The position numbers and the translations under genes are program-made. From positions 1 to 64,000 of the forward strand of contig JBHJOB010000007.1 of assembly GCA_050330195.1 (NCBI GenBank): 64,000 bases of DNA, read 5' to 3'. Positions within the stretch are counted from its first letter, which is position 1. Each line of letters opens with the position of its first letter. The notes under the pieces are model-generated. The model was not told the origin of the DNA. It did not search any database and saw nothing but the letters and a program-made list of their open reading frames with translations. The DNA comes from JAHQVI01 sp050330195 (lineage in GTDB: Bacteria > Pseudomonadota > Alphaproteobacteria > Rhizobiales > Rhodomicrobiaceae). Below are positions 1 to 8,800 of this stretch, piece after piece.

Positions 1-312
1 GACGCCGTTGGTCAATTGGATGCAGGCATTGCCAGCGCCGCGCGGCATGCCCGCCGGCAGGATCTGAGCCGGTTCGATGGTCCCCCGCTACGGCGCGGCA
101 TCGACAAGCCCGATCTTTCTGAGCCGCCCCTACCAGAAATAAAAGTTCTGCAAATCGAGGCCGTGCTGTTCCGCATAAGCCTTCATCGACATCCCGCCAG
201 CAGCGCATGCCTCAACATGATTGAGCCAGCTACGCTGTTTGTCGCTGAGATCTCGTACGTCCATACCGCCATCATCACAAGATGATACCTGGGCGTGACC
301 CTGCCACGTCAA
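1..312 (-). pseudogene. IS66 tnpA-like gene broken by in-frame stops
   Basis: The translation resembles IS66 TnpA, the small accessory protein with a helix-turn-helix: a DLSDKQRSWLNHVEAC stretch, then GGMSMKAYAEQHGL and a Q-N-F-Y-F-W segment. Family members normally continue W-K-K-R-L; here a TAG follows the Trp codon (just below position 130), and the same frame resumes with G-R-L-R-K-I-G-L, meets a second TAG, and later shows C-I-Q-L-T-N-G-V, like the usual R-L-P-N-G-V segment. The downstream similarity shows that this is a decayed gene and not a short protein. The most plausible start is the ATG at 264, with 312 as an upstream alternative. Confidence 0.68.
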
Positions 313-349
313 CGCAGCGCAGCGTAGATGCGGTTTGTTAGGCGCTTAC
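1..349 (-). mobile_element. IS66-family insertion sequence, one end (remnant)
   Basis: The minus strand begins at 349 with GTAAGCGCC, which matches the GTAAGCG terminus typical of IS66-family elements. A tnpA-like reading frame starts about 37 bases inside that end. The other end lies beyond the left edge of the window, so total length, the larger transposase gene and target-site duplication cannot be checked; the candidate 8-base duplication next to the end would be positions 350-357. The element sits about 60 bases downstream of the sdhB stop. Family assignment rests on the terminus together with the TnpA-like protein and is fairly secure. Confidence 0.7.
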
Positions 350-409
350 GCTGATCCATAGAGGGAATCATGCGGTGAAGGAGTGGCTGGAGATTTCTAA
401 GACAGGATA

Positions 410-1192
410 CTAAACCTGCCGCTCGACCATCTTCTTCTTCAACTCGGCAATCGCCTTGGCCGGGTTCAGGCCCTTCGGGCAAACCTGCGCGCAGTTGAGG
501 ATCGTGTGGCAGCGGTAGATGCGGAACGGGTCTTCCAGATCGTCGAGCCGTTCGCCGGTGGCCTCGTCGCGGCTGTCGACCACCCAGCGCTGCGCCTGCA
601 ACAGAGCGGCAGGGCCCAGATAGCGATCGGAGTTCCACCAGTAGGACGGGCAGGCCGTGGAGCAGCAGGCGCACAGGATACACTCGTAAAGCCCGTCCAG
701 TTCCTCGCGGTCCTCACGTGATTGCTTCCATTCCTTTTCGGGCGTGGTGCTTTCGGTTTGCAGCCAGGGCTGGATCGAGCGGTGCTGGGCGTAGAAATGC
801 GTGAGATCCGGCACGAGGTCCTTGATCACCGACGTATGCGGCAGCGGATAGATGTTGATGGTTCCGCTGATCTCGTCGATGGCTTTGGTGCAGGCCAGCG
901 TGTTCGTGCCGTCGATATTCATGGCGCAGGAACCGCAGATCCCTTCGCGGCAGGAGCGGCGGAAGGTCAGCGTCGGGTCGATCTCGTTCTTGATCTTGAT
1001 GACGGCGTCCAGAACCATCGGCCCGGTCTGCTCCAGATCGAGCCAGTAGCTGTCCACGCGCGGATTCTCGCCATCGTCGGGCGACCAGCGGTAAACCCGG
1101 AACTCCTTCCATTCACCTTCGGACTTGTCGGGCTGGTTCCAGCTCTTGCCCTTCTTGATCTTCGAATTCTGTGGAAGTGAGAGTTCAGCCAT
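410..1192 (-). CDS. sdhB: Succinate dehydrogenase iron-sulfur subunit
   Basis: SdhB (260 aa) carries electrons from the flavin of SdhA to ubiquinone in the membrane anchor and works in both the TCA cycle and the respiratory chain. All three clusters are visible: 2Fe-2S ligands C81, C86, C89 and C101; 4Fe-4S ligands in CILCACCSTACP (171-182); and 3Fe-4S ligands in CHTILNCAQVCP (228-239). Length is normal and the protein looks intact. The gene is not next to sdhA: creD, an AraC regulator and an MFS gene lie between them, about 3.9 kb, so sdhB needs its own promoter or read-through from creD. An IS66 remnant lies just downstream. Confidence 0.97.
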   Translation of the reverse strand: MAELSLPQNSKIKKGKSWNQPDKSEGEWKEFRVYRWSPDDGENPRVDSYWLDLEQTGPMVLDAVIKIKNEIDPTLTFRRSCREGICGSCAMNIDGTNTLACTKAIDEISGTINIYPLPHTSVIKDLVPDLTHFYAQHRSIQPWLQTESTTPEKEWKQSREDREELDGLYECILCACCSTACPSYWWNSDRYLGPAALLQAQRWVVDSRDEATGERLDDLEDPFRIYRCHTILNCAQVCPKGLNPAKAIAELKKKMVERQV

Positions 1193-1212
1193 GATGTTTT
1201 CCGCTTATAGAC

Positions 1213-1272
1213 CTGTTTGTTCAAGCTCGGTTTTTCCGAAAAGTGCGTCCCACTTTTCGGACCTCGCTCTAG
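1213..1272 (+). repeat. Stop-codon-associated dispersed repeat, copy 1 (short)
   Basis: A shortened member of a family also found at 8797-8891, 18896-19013 and 32753-32871. Shared blocks are TTGTTCAAGCTCG, TTTTTCCGAAAA and CCTCGCTCTAG. This copy contains a perfect 10-base inverted repeat (1236-1245 with 1251-1260) built on CCGAAAAGTG. The terminal CTAG supplies the TAG stop codon (1269-1271 read on the minus strand) of creD. Confidence 0.7.
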
Positions 1273-2726
1273 CCCTTCGCCTGTCTTGTGTCGCCGTCGC
1301 CGGACCAGTTCACTCTGAGCGTTGCGAACATCGTGACGGTCAGCATCACGAAACCGGCAACCGCACCCGCCAGCAGGGCATAATCCTCTAAACGCAGGAT
1401 GAGATATAACAGCCCATAGAGAATAAGGAAGACCAATAACATGATGAAGCCCCGTGCGGCGCTTTGCAGCGACCTTCCGACATAAAGCGACAACATGCCG
1501 CCGGTGGCCGCCGAGGCCGCAAGATAGGCGATTGTGAAGCCGAGATGTTCGGAAAGGCTTAGCAGCAGCACGTAAAACAGGATCATCGTCAGGCCGACGA
1601 AGACATATTGCACCGCATGGACGCGGCGATCCGATTTCAGCTCCAGTACAAGCACGGCGAGAAAAGCGACGCCAAGAAACATCAGCCCGTATTTGAGCGC
1701 CCGGTTGACGAGCGAATAATAGTCGATGGGCACGTAGAAGCTGACGCCGGACAGGGTCGGCCAGAGCATCCCTTGCACATTTTCAGTCTGGCTGGCATCG
1801 ACGCGCCAGGCTTGCGGCACCGAACGCGCCAGATGGGGAATGCTCCAGTTCGCCTTGAATCCGTCTGCGTTGATCTCGCGGCTATCGGGCAGAAACGCGC
1901 CGGTAAAGCTGGGATGCGGCCAGTCCGAAGTGAGATCGAGTGTTGTACTTCGCCCAATGGGGGCAATCGTCAGTGTTGAGGAGCCATTGAAGACGAGTTC
2001 GGTCTCGAAGGAGAATGGGCCCGGCGCCTGATCGACCGATGCGCCGACCGGGAACAGCCGCGCATTGAGACCGGAGCCATTGCTCTGTGCGAAACCGATG
2101 CCGGGCTCGAATGCGACTGCGCGAGAGTTGTCATAGACGGGCATAGAAGGTCGGCCGCTTGCCGGAAGGCCGGAACTCGGCTCGAAGGAAACGCTCCGTC
2201 CTCCATCGAGCGAAAGGGACTTCACTTCCTTCAGGCCGGAAACGTCGCTCAGTCCAAGGGAGATGAAAGCGTCCCGCCAGCGGATATTTTCAGCGTCTGG
2301 ATCGACCAGGCGGATGTCCGGCGCGGGAAAGCGTCCGGCCAGTTTCAACGTCGCCGTAAAGAGCGTGACCTCATAGATGGAGCGCCGGCGGATTTCAGAT
2401 CTGGCGTCACCGCCGGCGGTGAACTCGTCCGGCAGGAAGACGGCGTAACGCTCGATGGTGCTTTCAATCGTCTTGTCTGTTTGCACGCGCTGGACTTTCA
2501 CCGAATAGGGCACGATCAGCAACGGACCTACAACCTGCTGCGGACCGCCAAACCGCTGGGCGATCTCCGCTGACACGCTGCGCGATGAGGATTCGCGCTC
2601 CGCCACAAGAAACCAGACCAGCGCCAGCGGAATGCTGAGGAGGAAGATCAGCAGGCCGACGAGGAAGAACTTGAAGCCGGGGGAGCGGGCAAGGCGCGAG
2701 AAGCTTTCGAGGAAGGAGGAGGCCAT
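1269..2726 (-). CDS. creD: CreD-family inner-membrane protein
   Basis: The product (485 aa from the ATG at 2726) matches the CreD/cell-envelope-integrity family: an N-terminal membrane helix (about residues 17-42 of this start), a long periplasmic domain, and four or five membrane helices in the C-terminal third. E. coli CreD belongs to the CreBC regulon and its overproduction affects envelope behaviour and beta-lactam or colicin tolerance; the biochemical role is unknown. An in-frame start at 2792 would add 22 residues before the conserved part, so I prefer 2726. The stop codon lies inside a dispersed repeat. No creB or creC is nearby. It sits between an AraC regulator and sdhB, all on the minus strand. 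Confidence 0.85.
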   Translation of the reverse strand: MASSFLESFSRLARSPGFKFFLVGLLIFLLSIPLALVWFLVAERESSSRSVSAEIAQRFGGPQQVVGPLLIVPYSVKVQRVQTDKTIESTIERYAVFLPDEFTAGGDARSEIRRRSIYEVTLFTATLKLAGRFPAPDIRLVDPDAENIRWRDAFISLGLSDVSGLKEVKSLSLDGGRSVSFEPSSGLPASGRPSMPVYDNSRAVAFEPGIGFAQSNGSGLNARLFPVGASVDQAPGPFSFETELVFNGSSTLTIAPIGRSTTLDLTSDWPHPSFTGAFLPDSREINADGFKANWSIPHLARSVPQAWRVDASQTENVQGMLWPTLSGVSFYVPIDYYSLVNRALKYGLMFLGVAFLAVLVLELKSDRRVHAVQYVFVGLTMILFYVLLLSLSEHLGFTIAYLAASAATGGMLSLYVGRSLQSAARGFIMLLVFLILYGLLYLILRLEDYALLAGAVAGFVMLTVTMFATLRVNWSGDGDTRQAKG

Positions 2727-2852
2727 GAGCGGGTCTCGTTTGCGAGGTGAGAGGGCGGCGCTGCCAGAGCGGGATGAGGAAAATGGGGCCACTTTCGCTC
2801 GCCGGCCCGCTCCGTGGTCGAGACCTTCAGAAAAGCGGCTGGAAGCTTAACC

Positions 2853-3632
2853 TTAGCTGAAATAGCGGCTGGGCGCGTCGCCGAGCTCGCGGCGGAACAT
2901 CGCTGTGAACGCGCTCGGGCTGTCGTACCCGAGATCGAGCGCGACGTTAAGGACCGGCTCGCCTCTGGCAAGGCTCTCAAGCGCCGCGAGCAGCCTTGCC
3001 CGTTGCCGCCAGCGGCCGAAACTGAGGCCGGTTTCCTGCGTCATGATCCGGTTCAGCGTCCTCCCGGAGATGCCGGCGTCCCTTGCGCAACGCTCCAGCG
3101 GCAATCCGGCGGCGGGATCGGCGGTGATCCGCTCGCAAACACGGCGCGCTCGCGGATCTGACGGCAATGCGAGCGAAAGCGGCAGCGCCGGGCGAGGGCG
3201 GATTTCGGAAATGATCAGCCGCATCATCCAGCCCTCGGGCGCGTCCCACTCATAATCATTCGGGATGTCGGCTGTGCGGATCAGAAGCTCGCGCAGAAGC
3301 GCCGACACCTCCACCACCCGGCAGGCATCGGGCAGGTCAGCCTCGCGCGCCGTGGCGGCGTCGATATAAGCGGTGCGGATCTTGAGCGCGCCGACCGCAC
3401 GCAACTGGTGCTGCTTGTGCGGTGGGATCCACACTGCGCGGCTCGGCGGCACGATCCAGCTCCCTTCGCCGGTCGCTACCTTCATTACGCCGGCCATGGC
3501 GAACAGGAGCTGGGCGCGGGGATGGCTGTGCGGCGTGGAGGCGAAGCCGTCGGGATAATCGACCGCCATGACAGCGATTGGCTGCGGGGTATTCTGGTAA
3601 TCGGCGTGGCGTGTACTTTTCGAGGCTGGCAT
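2853..3632 (-). CDS. AraC-family transcriptional regulator, cupin type
   Basis: From the ATG at 3632 the protein has 259 aa. The N-terminal half is a cupin-like sensor with the H-S-H-P-R-A-Q-L pattern, and the C-terminal part contains the AraC double helix-turn-helix, including the second recognition motif D-L-G-Y-D-S-P-S-A-F followed by F-R-R-E-L-G. Such proteins usually regulate the divergent neighbour, here an MFS transporter starting 104 bases away across a shared intergenic region. An in-frame start at 3716 would run into that region and is less likely. The ligand cannot be inferred; control of the transporter is inference from gene arrangement. Confidence 0.88.
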   Translation of the reverse strand: MPASKSTRHADYQNTPQPIAVMAVDYPDGFASTPHSHPRAQLLFAMAGVMKVATGEGSWIVPPSRAVWIPPHKQHQLRAVGALKIRTAYIDAATAREADLPDACRVVEVSALLRELLIRTADIPNDYEWDAPEGWMMRLIISEIRPRPALPLSLALPSDPRARRVCERITADPAAGLPLERCARDAGISGRTLNRIMTQETGLSFGRWRQRARLLAALESLARGEPVLNVALDLGYDSPSAFTAMFRRELGDAPSRYFS

Positions 3633-3646
3633 GGGGCGGTCTCTGT

Positions 3647-3675
3647 CCATATCTCGACAGTAGTTGTCTATATGG
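3647..3675. promoter_or_regulatory. Possible operator between araC-type regulator and MFS gene
   Basis: An imperfect inverted repeat, CCATAT (3647-3652) and ATATGG (3670-3675), with weaker inner symmetry (CGACA against TGTCT), lies between the divergent regulator and transporter starts. The position suits autoregulation and transporter control. AraC proteins more often bind direct repeats, so this is only a candidate. Confidence 0.3.
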
Positions 3676-3736
3676 CGTTTGCGAGACATTTTGCCTTGAT
3701 TTAAGATCAATGCCAAGTCTCTGGAGCAAGCGCGTC

Positions 3737-4942
3737 ATGACCCCTTCGAACACCAGCCGCCTGATCGGCTTTCTCAATTTCGCCCATGCGCTGGACCATT
3801 TCGCCGTGCTGATCTTTCCCGCCGCGATCCTCGCCATGTCGTTCACCTTCGACCGGCCCTTCGGCGAGTTGCTAATCTATTCGACTGGCGGGTTCGTGGC
3901 GTTCGGCCTGTTCTCGATGCCGTGGGGCTGGATCGGCAAGCGCGTCACGGGGTACAGGCTGATCACGCTGTTTTTCTTCGGGATCGGCGCAAGTTCCATC
4001 CTTTGCGGATTCGCGCAGACGCCATTGCAGATCGGCCTCGCCCTGACGCTGGTCGGCATCTTCGCCGCGATCTACCATCCGATCGGCAATGCGATGCTCT
4101 CCGCCATCGACCCGGCGCGGATCGGCCGGATCATGGGGCTGAACGGACTGTGCGGCAATTTCGGCGTGGCGACGGCGGCGCTGATTACCGGCGTTCTGAC
4201 CGACCTGATTTCGTGGCGGGCAGCCTTCATTATCCCTGGTCTTTTCAGCATCGGCGTTGGCATCGCCTTCCTCATGCTCGTCTCCGATCCCGGACCGCTG
4301 CGTTCGCCGCCGCGCAAGCAGACCGACCGCATCATTCCGCGCGCCGAACTCATCCGCGTCTTCATCATCATGGCGATTTCGACCGCTGTCGGCGGCTTCG
4401 TCTTCAGCGCGACGACCGCCGTCATGCCCAAGCTGTTCGAGATGCGGCTGACGGAGATCACGAGCAGCATCACCGGCATCGGGCTGTTCGTGTTCGTCGT
4501 CTATGCGCTGGCGGCGGTCGCGCAGCTTGTCATCGGCTCACTGATCGACCGGCATGCGCTCGGCCGGATTTTCCTCGTCATAGCCGTGATGCAGATCCCG
4601 GCATTCGTGCTGACCGGCATAATCGGCGGTGTTGCGACCCTGTTCGCCGCTATCCCGATGATGTTCTTCGTGTTCGGTCTGATCCCGATCAACGAGGTCA
4701 TGGTCGCGCGCTATTCGTCCCCCGAATACCGCACGCGCATCTATTCGGTGCGCTACACGCTGGCATTTGCCGCCGTCGCCGCCGCGATCCCGGCCGCGGC
4801 ATGGTTCCACACGGTTTACGGCGATTTCAGCGAGATGTTCGTCACGCTCGGCGCGATGTCGGTCGTGCTGACGCTGGCGGCGGTTGCCCTTCTGCTGGTG
4901 GAGCGCCAGACCGCGGCGGGAGCAAAGCCGGTTCTCGCGTGA
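3737..4942 (+). CDS. MFS transporter
   Basis: A 401-aa 12-helix major facilitator carrier. The first helix carries N-F-A-H-A-L-D-H-F, a motif common in the fosmidomycin-resistance (Fsr)-like branch, and the loop after helix 2 has the basic G-K-R-V-T-G-Y-R pattern. I start at 3737, where GGAG lies 11 bases upstream; 3710 is an alternative ATG, and the longer frame to 3578 overlaps the divergent AraC gene. It faces that regulator, suggesting inducible efflux or uptake controlled by it. Substrate unknown. Confidence 0.85.
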   Translation: MTPSNTSRLIGFLNFAHALDHFAVLIFPAAILAMSFTFDRPFGELLIYSTGGFVAFGLFSMPWGWIGKRVTGYRLITLFFFGIGASSILCGFAQTPLQIGLALTLVGIFAAIYHPIGNAMLSAIDPARIGRIMGLNGLCGNFGVATAALITGVLTDLISWRAAFIIPGLFSIGVGIAFLMLVSDPGPLRSPPRKQTDRIIPRAELIRVFIIMAISTAVGGFVFSATTAVMPKLFEMRLTEITSSITGIGLFVFVVYALAAVAQLVIGSLIDRHALGRIFLVIAVMQIPAFVLTGIIGGVATLFAAIPMMFFVFGLIPINEVMVARYSSPEYRTRIYSVRYTLAFAAVAAAIPAAAWFHTVYGDFSEMFVTLGAMSVVLTLAAVALLLVERQTAAGAKPVLA

Positions 4943-5050
4943 TCCGGCCACTCGTCTTTCGCCGGGTCAATCAGTCCGAAACCAGTTCATCGCAATCACC
5001 GCGAAGGCTGGATGCGGCAGTCATGAAGCCGACCTGCGGCCCCCAGTCGG

Positions 5051-6892
5051 TCAATAAACCCGCGCCTTCGGCTCGATATACTTGACCTCGTTCGTCAGCG
5101 TGCGCGTATGCACGGGACGGTAGTCCAGCCTTACGGTCTTCGTGTCGTAATCGGCCCATGCGAGCGTGTGCTTCATCCATTCGGCGTCGTCACGGTCGGG
5201 GAAATCCTCGCGGGCGTGCGCGCCCCGGCTTTCCTGACGGTTGAGCGCGCCGGTCACGGTGACGGCGGCCTGCGAGATCAGATTGTCGAATTCAAGCGTT
5301 TCGATGAGGTCGGAGTTCCAGACCAGCGACTTGTCGGTCACTCTCACATCGTCGATGCCGCGCCAGACCTCCTGGATACCCGCGCGGCCCTCCTCGATCA
5401 CCTCGGCGGTGCGGAAAACGGCGCAGTTGGACTGCATGGTCTTCTGCATCCTGAGGCGCAATTCGGCAGTCGGCGTACCGCCGTCGGCGTGGCGGTAACG
5501 GTCGAGCCGGCCGACGGCCTTGTCCCCTGCATCGGCTGGAAGGCTCGGCGGCGTGCTCCCCGCCTCGATTGCGTCGATGCAGCGCAAGGCGGCAGCGCGG
5601 CCAAATACGACGAGGTCGATCAGCGAGTTGGAGCCGAGACGGTTCGCGCCGTGAACGGACGCGCAGGACGCCTCGCCGATGGCCATCAGGCCGGGGACGA
5701 TGGCGTCCGGATCGCCGCCCCGCGGCATGACCATCTCGCCATAATGGTTGGTCGGCACGCCGCCCATATTGTAATGCACCGTCGGCAGGACCGGGATCGG
5801 CTCGCGGCGCAGATCGACGCCGGAAAATACCTGGGCGCTCTCGGTAATGCCCGGCAGGCGCTCGGCGAGGATCTTGGGGTCGAGATGATCCAGATGCAGG
5901 TAGATGTGGTCCTTCTCCGGCCCGACGCCGCGCCCTTCGCGAATCTCCACCGTCATCGAACGCGAGACCACATCGCGCGAGGCCAGATCCTTGGCGTGCG
6001 GCGCGTAGCGCTCCATGAAGCGCTCGCCCTCGGAGTTGGTCAGATAGCCGCCTTCGCCGCGCGCGCCCTCGGTGATCAGCACGCCCGCGCCGTAAATGCC
6101 GGTCGGGTGGAACTGCACGAACTCCATGTCCTGAAGCGGCAGGCCGGCGCGGAGCACCATGGCGTTGCCGTCGCCGGTGCAGGTGTGGGCGGAGGTGCAG
6201 GAGAAATAGGCCCGGCCATAACCGCCCGTCGCCATGATCGTCTTGTGCGCGCGGAAACGGTGGATCGAGCCGTCCTCGATGGACATGGCGACGACGCCGC
6301 GGCAGACGCCTTCCTCATCCATGATCAGGTCGAGGGCGAAAAATTCGATGAAGAAATCGGCCGAGTGACGCAGCGACTGGCCGTAAAGCGTGTGCAGCAT
6401 GGCGTGGCCGGTGCGGTCGGCGGCGGCGCAGGTGCGTTGCGCGGGCGGGCCTTCGCCGAACTCGGTGGTCATGCCGCCGAAGGGGCGCTGGTAGATCTTG
6501 CCTTCCTGGGTGCGCGAGAAGGGCATTCCGTAATGCTCCAGTTCGTAGACGGCGGCGGGGGCGTTGCGGCAGAGATATTCGATGGCGTCCTGATCGCCGA
6601 GCCAGTCCGAGCCCTTGACGGTGTCGTACATGTGCCAGCGCCAGTTGTCCGGCCCCATATTGCCGAGCGACGCCGCGATCCCGCCCTGCGCCGCGACCGT
6701 ATGCGACCGCGTCGGGAAAACCTTCGTGATGCAGGCCGTTTTCAGTCCGCCTTCCGCGCAGCCGAGCGTCGCGCGCAGGCCAGCGCCGCCCGCGCCGACA
6801 ACGACGACGTCGTAGGTGTGGTCGGTAAAGGGGTAGGCGCGGCCATTCGTCTTTGGCGCGCTCATACCGTTCGCCCTGCCGTTTTCCGCCAT
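5051..6892 (-). CDS. sdhA: Succinate dehydrogenase flavoprotein subunit
   Basis: SdhA (613 aa) holds covalently bound FAD and oxidises succinate to fumarate. Visible features are the N-terminal dinucleotide fold VVVVGAGGAGLRA, the FAD-linking region R-S-H-T-V-A-A-Q-G-G, and the substrate-site segments H-P-T-G and H-G-A-N-R-L-G-S-N-S-L. Three in-frame starts exist (6928, 6892, 6865); 6892 is chosen because GGAG stands 10 bases upstream and the gap to the sdhD stop is then 4 bases. It is co-transcribed with sdhC and sdhD; the usual downstream partner sdhB is absent here and found at 410-1192. A long reading frame on the opposite strand is a codon-bias shadow. Confidence 0.97.
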   Translation of the reverse strand: MAENGRANGMSAPKTNGRAYPFTDHTYDVVVVGAGGAGLRATLGCAEGGLKTACITKVFPTRSHTVAAQGGIAASLGNMGPDNWRWHMYDTVKGSDWLGDQDAIEYLCRNAPAAVYELEHYGMPFSRTQEGKIYQRPFGGMTTEFGEGPPAQRTCAAADRTGHAMLHTLYGQSLRHSADFFIEFFALDLIMDEEGVCRGVVAMSIEDGSIHRFRAHKTIMATGGYGRAYFSCTSAHTCTGDGNAMVLRAGLPLQDMEFVQFHPTGIYGAGVLITEGARGEGGYLTNSEGERFMERYAPHAKDLASRDVVSRSMTVEIREGRGVGPEKDHIYLHLDHLDPKILAERLPGITESAQVFSGVDLRREPIPVLPTVHYNMGGVPTNHYGEMVMPRGGDPDAIVPGLMAIGEASCASVHGANRLGSNSLIDLVVFGRAAALRCIDAIEAGSTPPSLPADAGDKAVGRLDRYRHADGGTPTAELRLRMQKTMQSNCAVFRTAEVIEEGRAGIQEVWRGIDDVRVTDKSLVWNSDLIETLEFDNLISQAAVTVTGALNRQESRGAHAREDFPDRDDAEWMKHTLAWADYDTKTVRLDYRPVHTRTLTNEVKYIEPKARVY

Positions 6893-6896
6893 GTCT

Positions 6897-7280
6897 TCAG
6901 GCTCCGAGACTAAGCTTGATGATCGCAATCGTAGAGATAAGCGCGATCACAGCCGCAAAAAAGCTGTTGAGGAGAAGGAGCGTCACTTTCGACGCCGGCG
7001 CATGGATGTAGTCCTCGATGATGACCTGCATGCCGATGCGCATGTGATAAGACGCGGACAGGGCGAACAGGACGGCCAGTGCGGCCACAACCGGCGAGGC
7101 GAAGTAGTCGCGCACCTCGCTTAATGGCTCACCGGCAAGAGTGACGCCGGAATAGATGACGAACAGGAGCAGCACCAGATTGGCCGCGCCGGTCACGCGC
7201 TGCGCCCAGAAATGTCCGGTGCCGGACTGGGCCGACCCGAGACCGCTGACGCGCTTGAGCGGCGTTCTGAAGTCGTTCAT
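6897..7280 (-). CDS. sdhD: Succinate dehydrogenase membrane anchor subunit D
   Basis: A 127-aa hydrophobic anchor with three predicted membrane helices. It begins MNDFRTPLKRVSGLGSAQSG, typical of alphaproteobacterial SdhD, and contains S-Y-H-M-R-I-G-M-Q-V-I-I-E-D-Y-I-H, which includes the haem-ligand histidine region and the conserved D-Y pair near the quinone site. The start at 7280 overlaps the sdhC stop by one base (TGATG), indicating translational coupling. A longer frame to 7358 would overlap sdhC and is rejected. Confidence 0.93.
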   Translation of the reverse strand: MNDFRTPLKRVSGLGSAQSGTGHFWAQRVTGAANLVLLLFVIYSGVTLAGEPLSEVRDYFASPVVAALAVLFALSASYHMRIGMQVIIEDYIHAPASKVTLLLLNSFFAAVIALISTIAIIKLSLGA

Positions 7281-7687
7281 CACAGGACCCCTATTTTCGC
7301 CAGAATGATGAACCAGAGGATCACGGTCAGCGACACGGAACCGGCGAGCGTCGCCCATGACAATGTGCGTACCGACGGTAACGAGAAGCCGCGCCCTGTA
7401 TCCCAGATGAAATGACGAATGCCGCCAAGCGCATGATGGATCAGCGACCAGCTATAAAGCAGCAGCACGAGCAGTCCGAGCGGCGAGCCCGCCAGGTCGC
7501 TCGCGGTTGCGAAGCTTTCCGGGCCGCTGGCGGCGGCGGCGAGCCATGCCGCGATCAGCACCGTGCCGAAATAGTTCGCCGTGCCGGTCGCGCGATGCAC
7601 GATCGACATCACCATGTTGACATAGGGACGGAAAATCGTCAGATGCGGCGACAGGGGCCGCGCCCGCCCAGCCTCAGCTTTCGCCAT
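7280..7687 (-). CDS. sdhC: Succinate dehydrogenase cytochrome b556 subunit C
   Basis: A 135-aa membrane protein with three predicted helices and the SdhC signatures R-P-L-S-P-H-L-T-I-F-R-P near the N-terminus and H-H-A-L-G-G-I-R-H in the second helix (haem b region). The ATG at 7687 is preceded by GAGGAG at good spacing; the longer frame to 7747 lacks a comparable site. It is the first gene of the sdhCDA operon and diverges from the esterase gene at 7865, so the sdh promoter must lie in 7688-7864. Confidence 0.94.
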   Translation of the reverse strand: MAKAEAGRARPLSPHLTIFRPYVNMVMSIVHRATGTANYFGTVLIAAWLAAAASGPESFATASDLAGSPLGLLVLLLYSWSLIHHALGGIRHFIWDTGRGFSLPSVRTLSWATLAGSVSLTVILWFIILAKIGVL

Positions 7688-7864
7688 GAAATCAAGCTCC
7701 TCGTCAGATGTCACCGCCGTTTTAGCGCGCAAGGCCGGATGCCGCAATGGGCCATACGTTCAGCAGTGTCGCACTATGCAACGCTTTTTCGCCGGAGATC
7801 GGCGCTCCGTCCGTAAATATCATCAGCCAGCCAAAAGCTTCAGATGCAGCAAGGATCGCCCGCA

Positions 7865-8800
7865 ATGGTCAATAAAGCCTGTTCCCGGTTTATCGGTTTG
7901 CTCGCAAGCCTTTGTCTCGCGGCTATTGCGTCTTCGTCCGCCTTTGCGGAGACATTCTATGAGAGCATCGAGTCGGGCGGACGGGAGCGCAGCTTCATCG
8001 TGGTCACGCCGGAAAGCCGCGAAGGGCGCGAGCCTGTGCCCACCGTCGTTGCGCTTCACGGAGCCTTGATGAGCGGCAGGTCGATGCGCCGGATCTTCGG
8101 GCTGGACCCGTTGATGGAAAGCGGGCGTTTCGCCGTCGTCTATCCCGATGGCCGCAAGCGTCGCTGGAACGATGGCCGCGAACCGAACCGGACCAGCAAG
8201 GACGATCTGCTTTTCCTCCGCGATCTGGCCGCGCACCTTGTCGAGGTCGGGCTCGCCGATCCGAGACGGCTTTACCTGGTGGGCGTTTCCAATGGGGGAA
8301 TGCTGACCTTCCGGGTTGCCTGCGAGATGCCCGGCGTCTTTGCCGCCTATGCCGCGATCATCGCCAACATGCCCGCCGATGTCGCCGATGACTGCCGGAA
8401 GAGAGATGGCGCGCCGATGCTGATCATCAATTCCACCGACGATCCGGTCGTGCCCTGGGAAGGAGGCGATCTCGGCCGCCTCGTGCCGCGCGGCGAGGTG
8501 CTTTCGACGCCGGAGACCGTGGAATTCTGGCGCCGCCGCAACGGATGCAGCGAAAAATCCGCAAGAAAACCGCTGCCGGACAAGGACGAGAGCGACGGCT
8601 CGACCGTCATGGCGGAGCAATTCGCCGACTGCCGGACCGGATCGCCGGTCGTGCTGCTTTCCGTCGAAGGCGGCGGACATCTGCCGCCCGGCGCGAAGGT
8701 CGGCGAGCATCCCATTCTGGAATCCATGCTCGGCGGGCCGGCGAATCAGGATATTTCCGCCGCCGACATCGCCTGGAAGTTCTTCCGGCGCTTCCCATAG
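7865..8800 (+). CDS. Secreted esterase of the PHB depolymerase/LpqC type
   Basis: The 311-aa protein starts with a signal peptide (hydrophobic stretch ending A-S-S-S-A-F-A) and is therefore probably periplasmic or secreted. It has the alpha/beta-hydrolase layout of the LpqC/Fae1-like depolymerase family: oxyanion-loop H-G-A-L-M-S-G, nucleophile elbow G-V-S-N-G-G-M, acid region N-S-T-D-D-P-V-V-P-W, and a C-terminal G-G-G-H-L-P-P-G histidine. Family members cleave polyhydroxybutyrate or feruloyl/acetyl esters; the substrate cannot be told from sequence. The ATG at 7865 follows AAGGA by 8 bases. Its TAG stop is also the first three bases of a dispersed repeat. Confidence 0.82.
   Translation: MVNKACSRFIGLLASLCLAAIASSSAFAETFYESIESGGRERSFIVVTPESREGREPVPTVVALHGALMSGRSMRRIFGLDPLMESGRFAVVYPDGRKRRWNDGREPNRTSKDDLLFLRDLAAHLVEVGLADPRRLYLVGVSNGGMLTFRVACEMPGVFAAYAAIIANMPADVADDCRKRDGAPMLIINSTDDPVVPWEGGDLGRLVPRGEVLSTPETVEFWRRRNGCSEKSARKPLPDKDESDGSTVMAEQFADCRTGSPVVLLSVEGGGHLPPGAKVGEHPILESMLGGPANQDISAADIAWKFFRRFP

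Noticed and set aside
1236..1260. The hairpin in repeat copy 1 as a terminator for creD
   Set aside because: On the creD strand the stem is followed by a run of As, not Ts, and the element is better explained as part of the repeat.
5108..6913. A 601-codon open frame antisense to sdhA
   Set aside because: High-GC codon bias of sdhA leaves the opposite frame open; the protein shows no domain and no ribosome-binding site.
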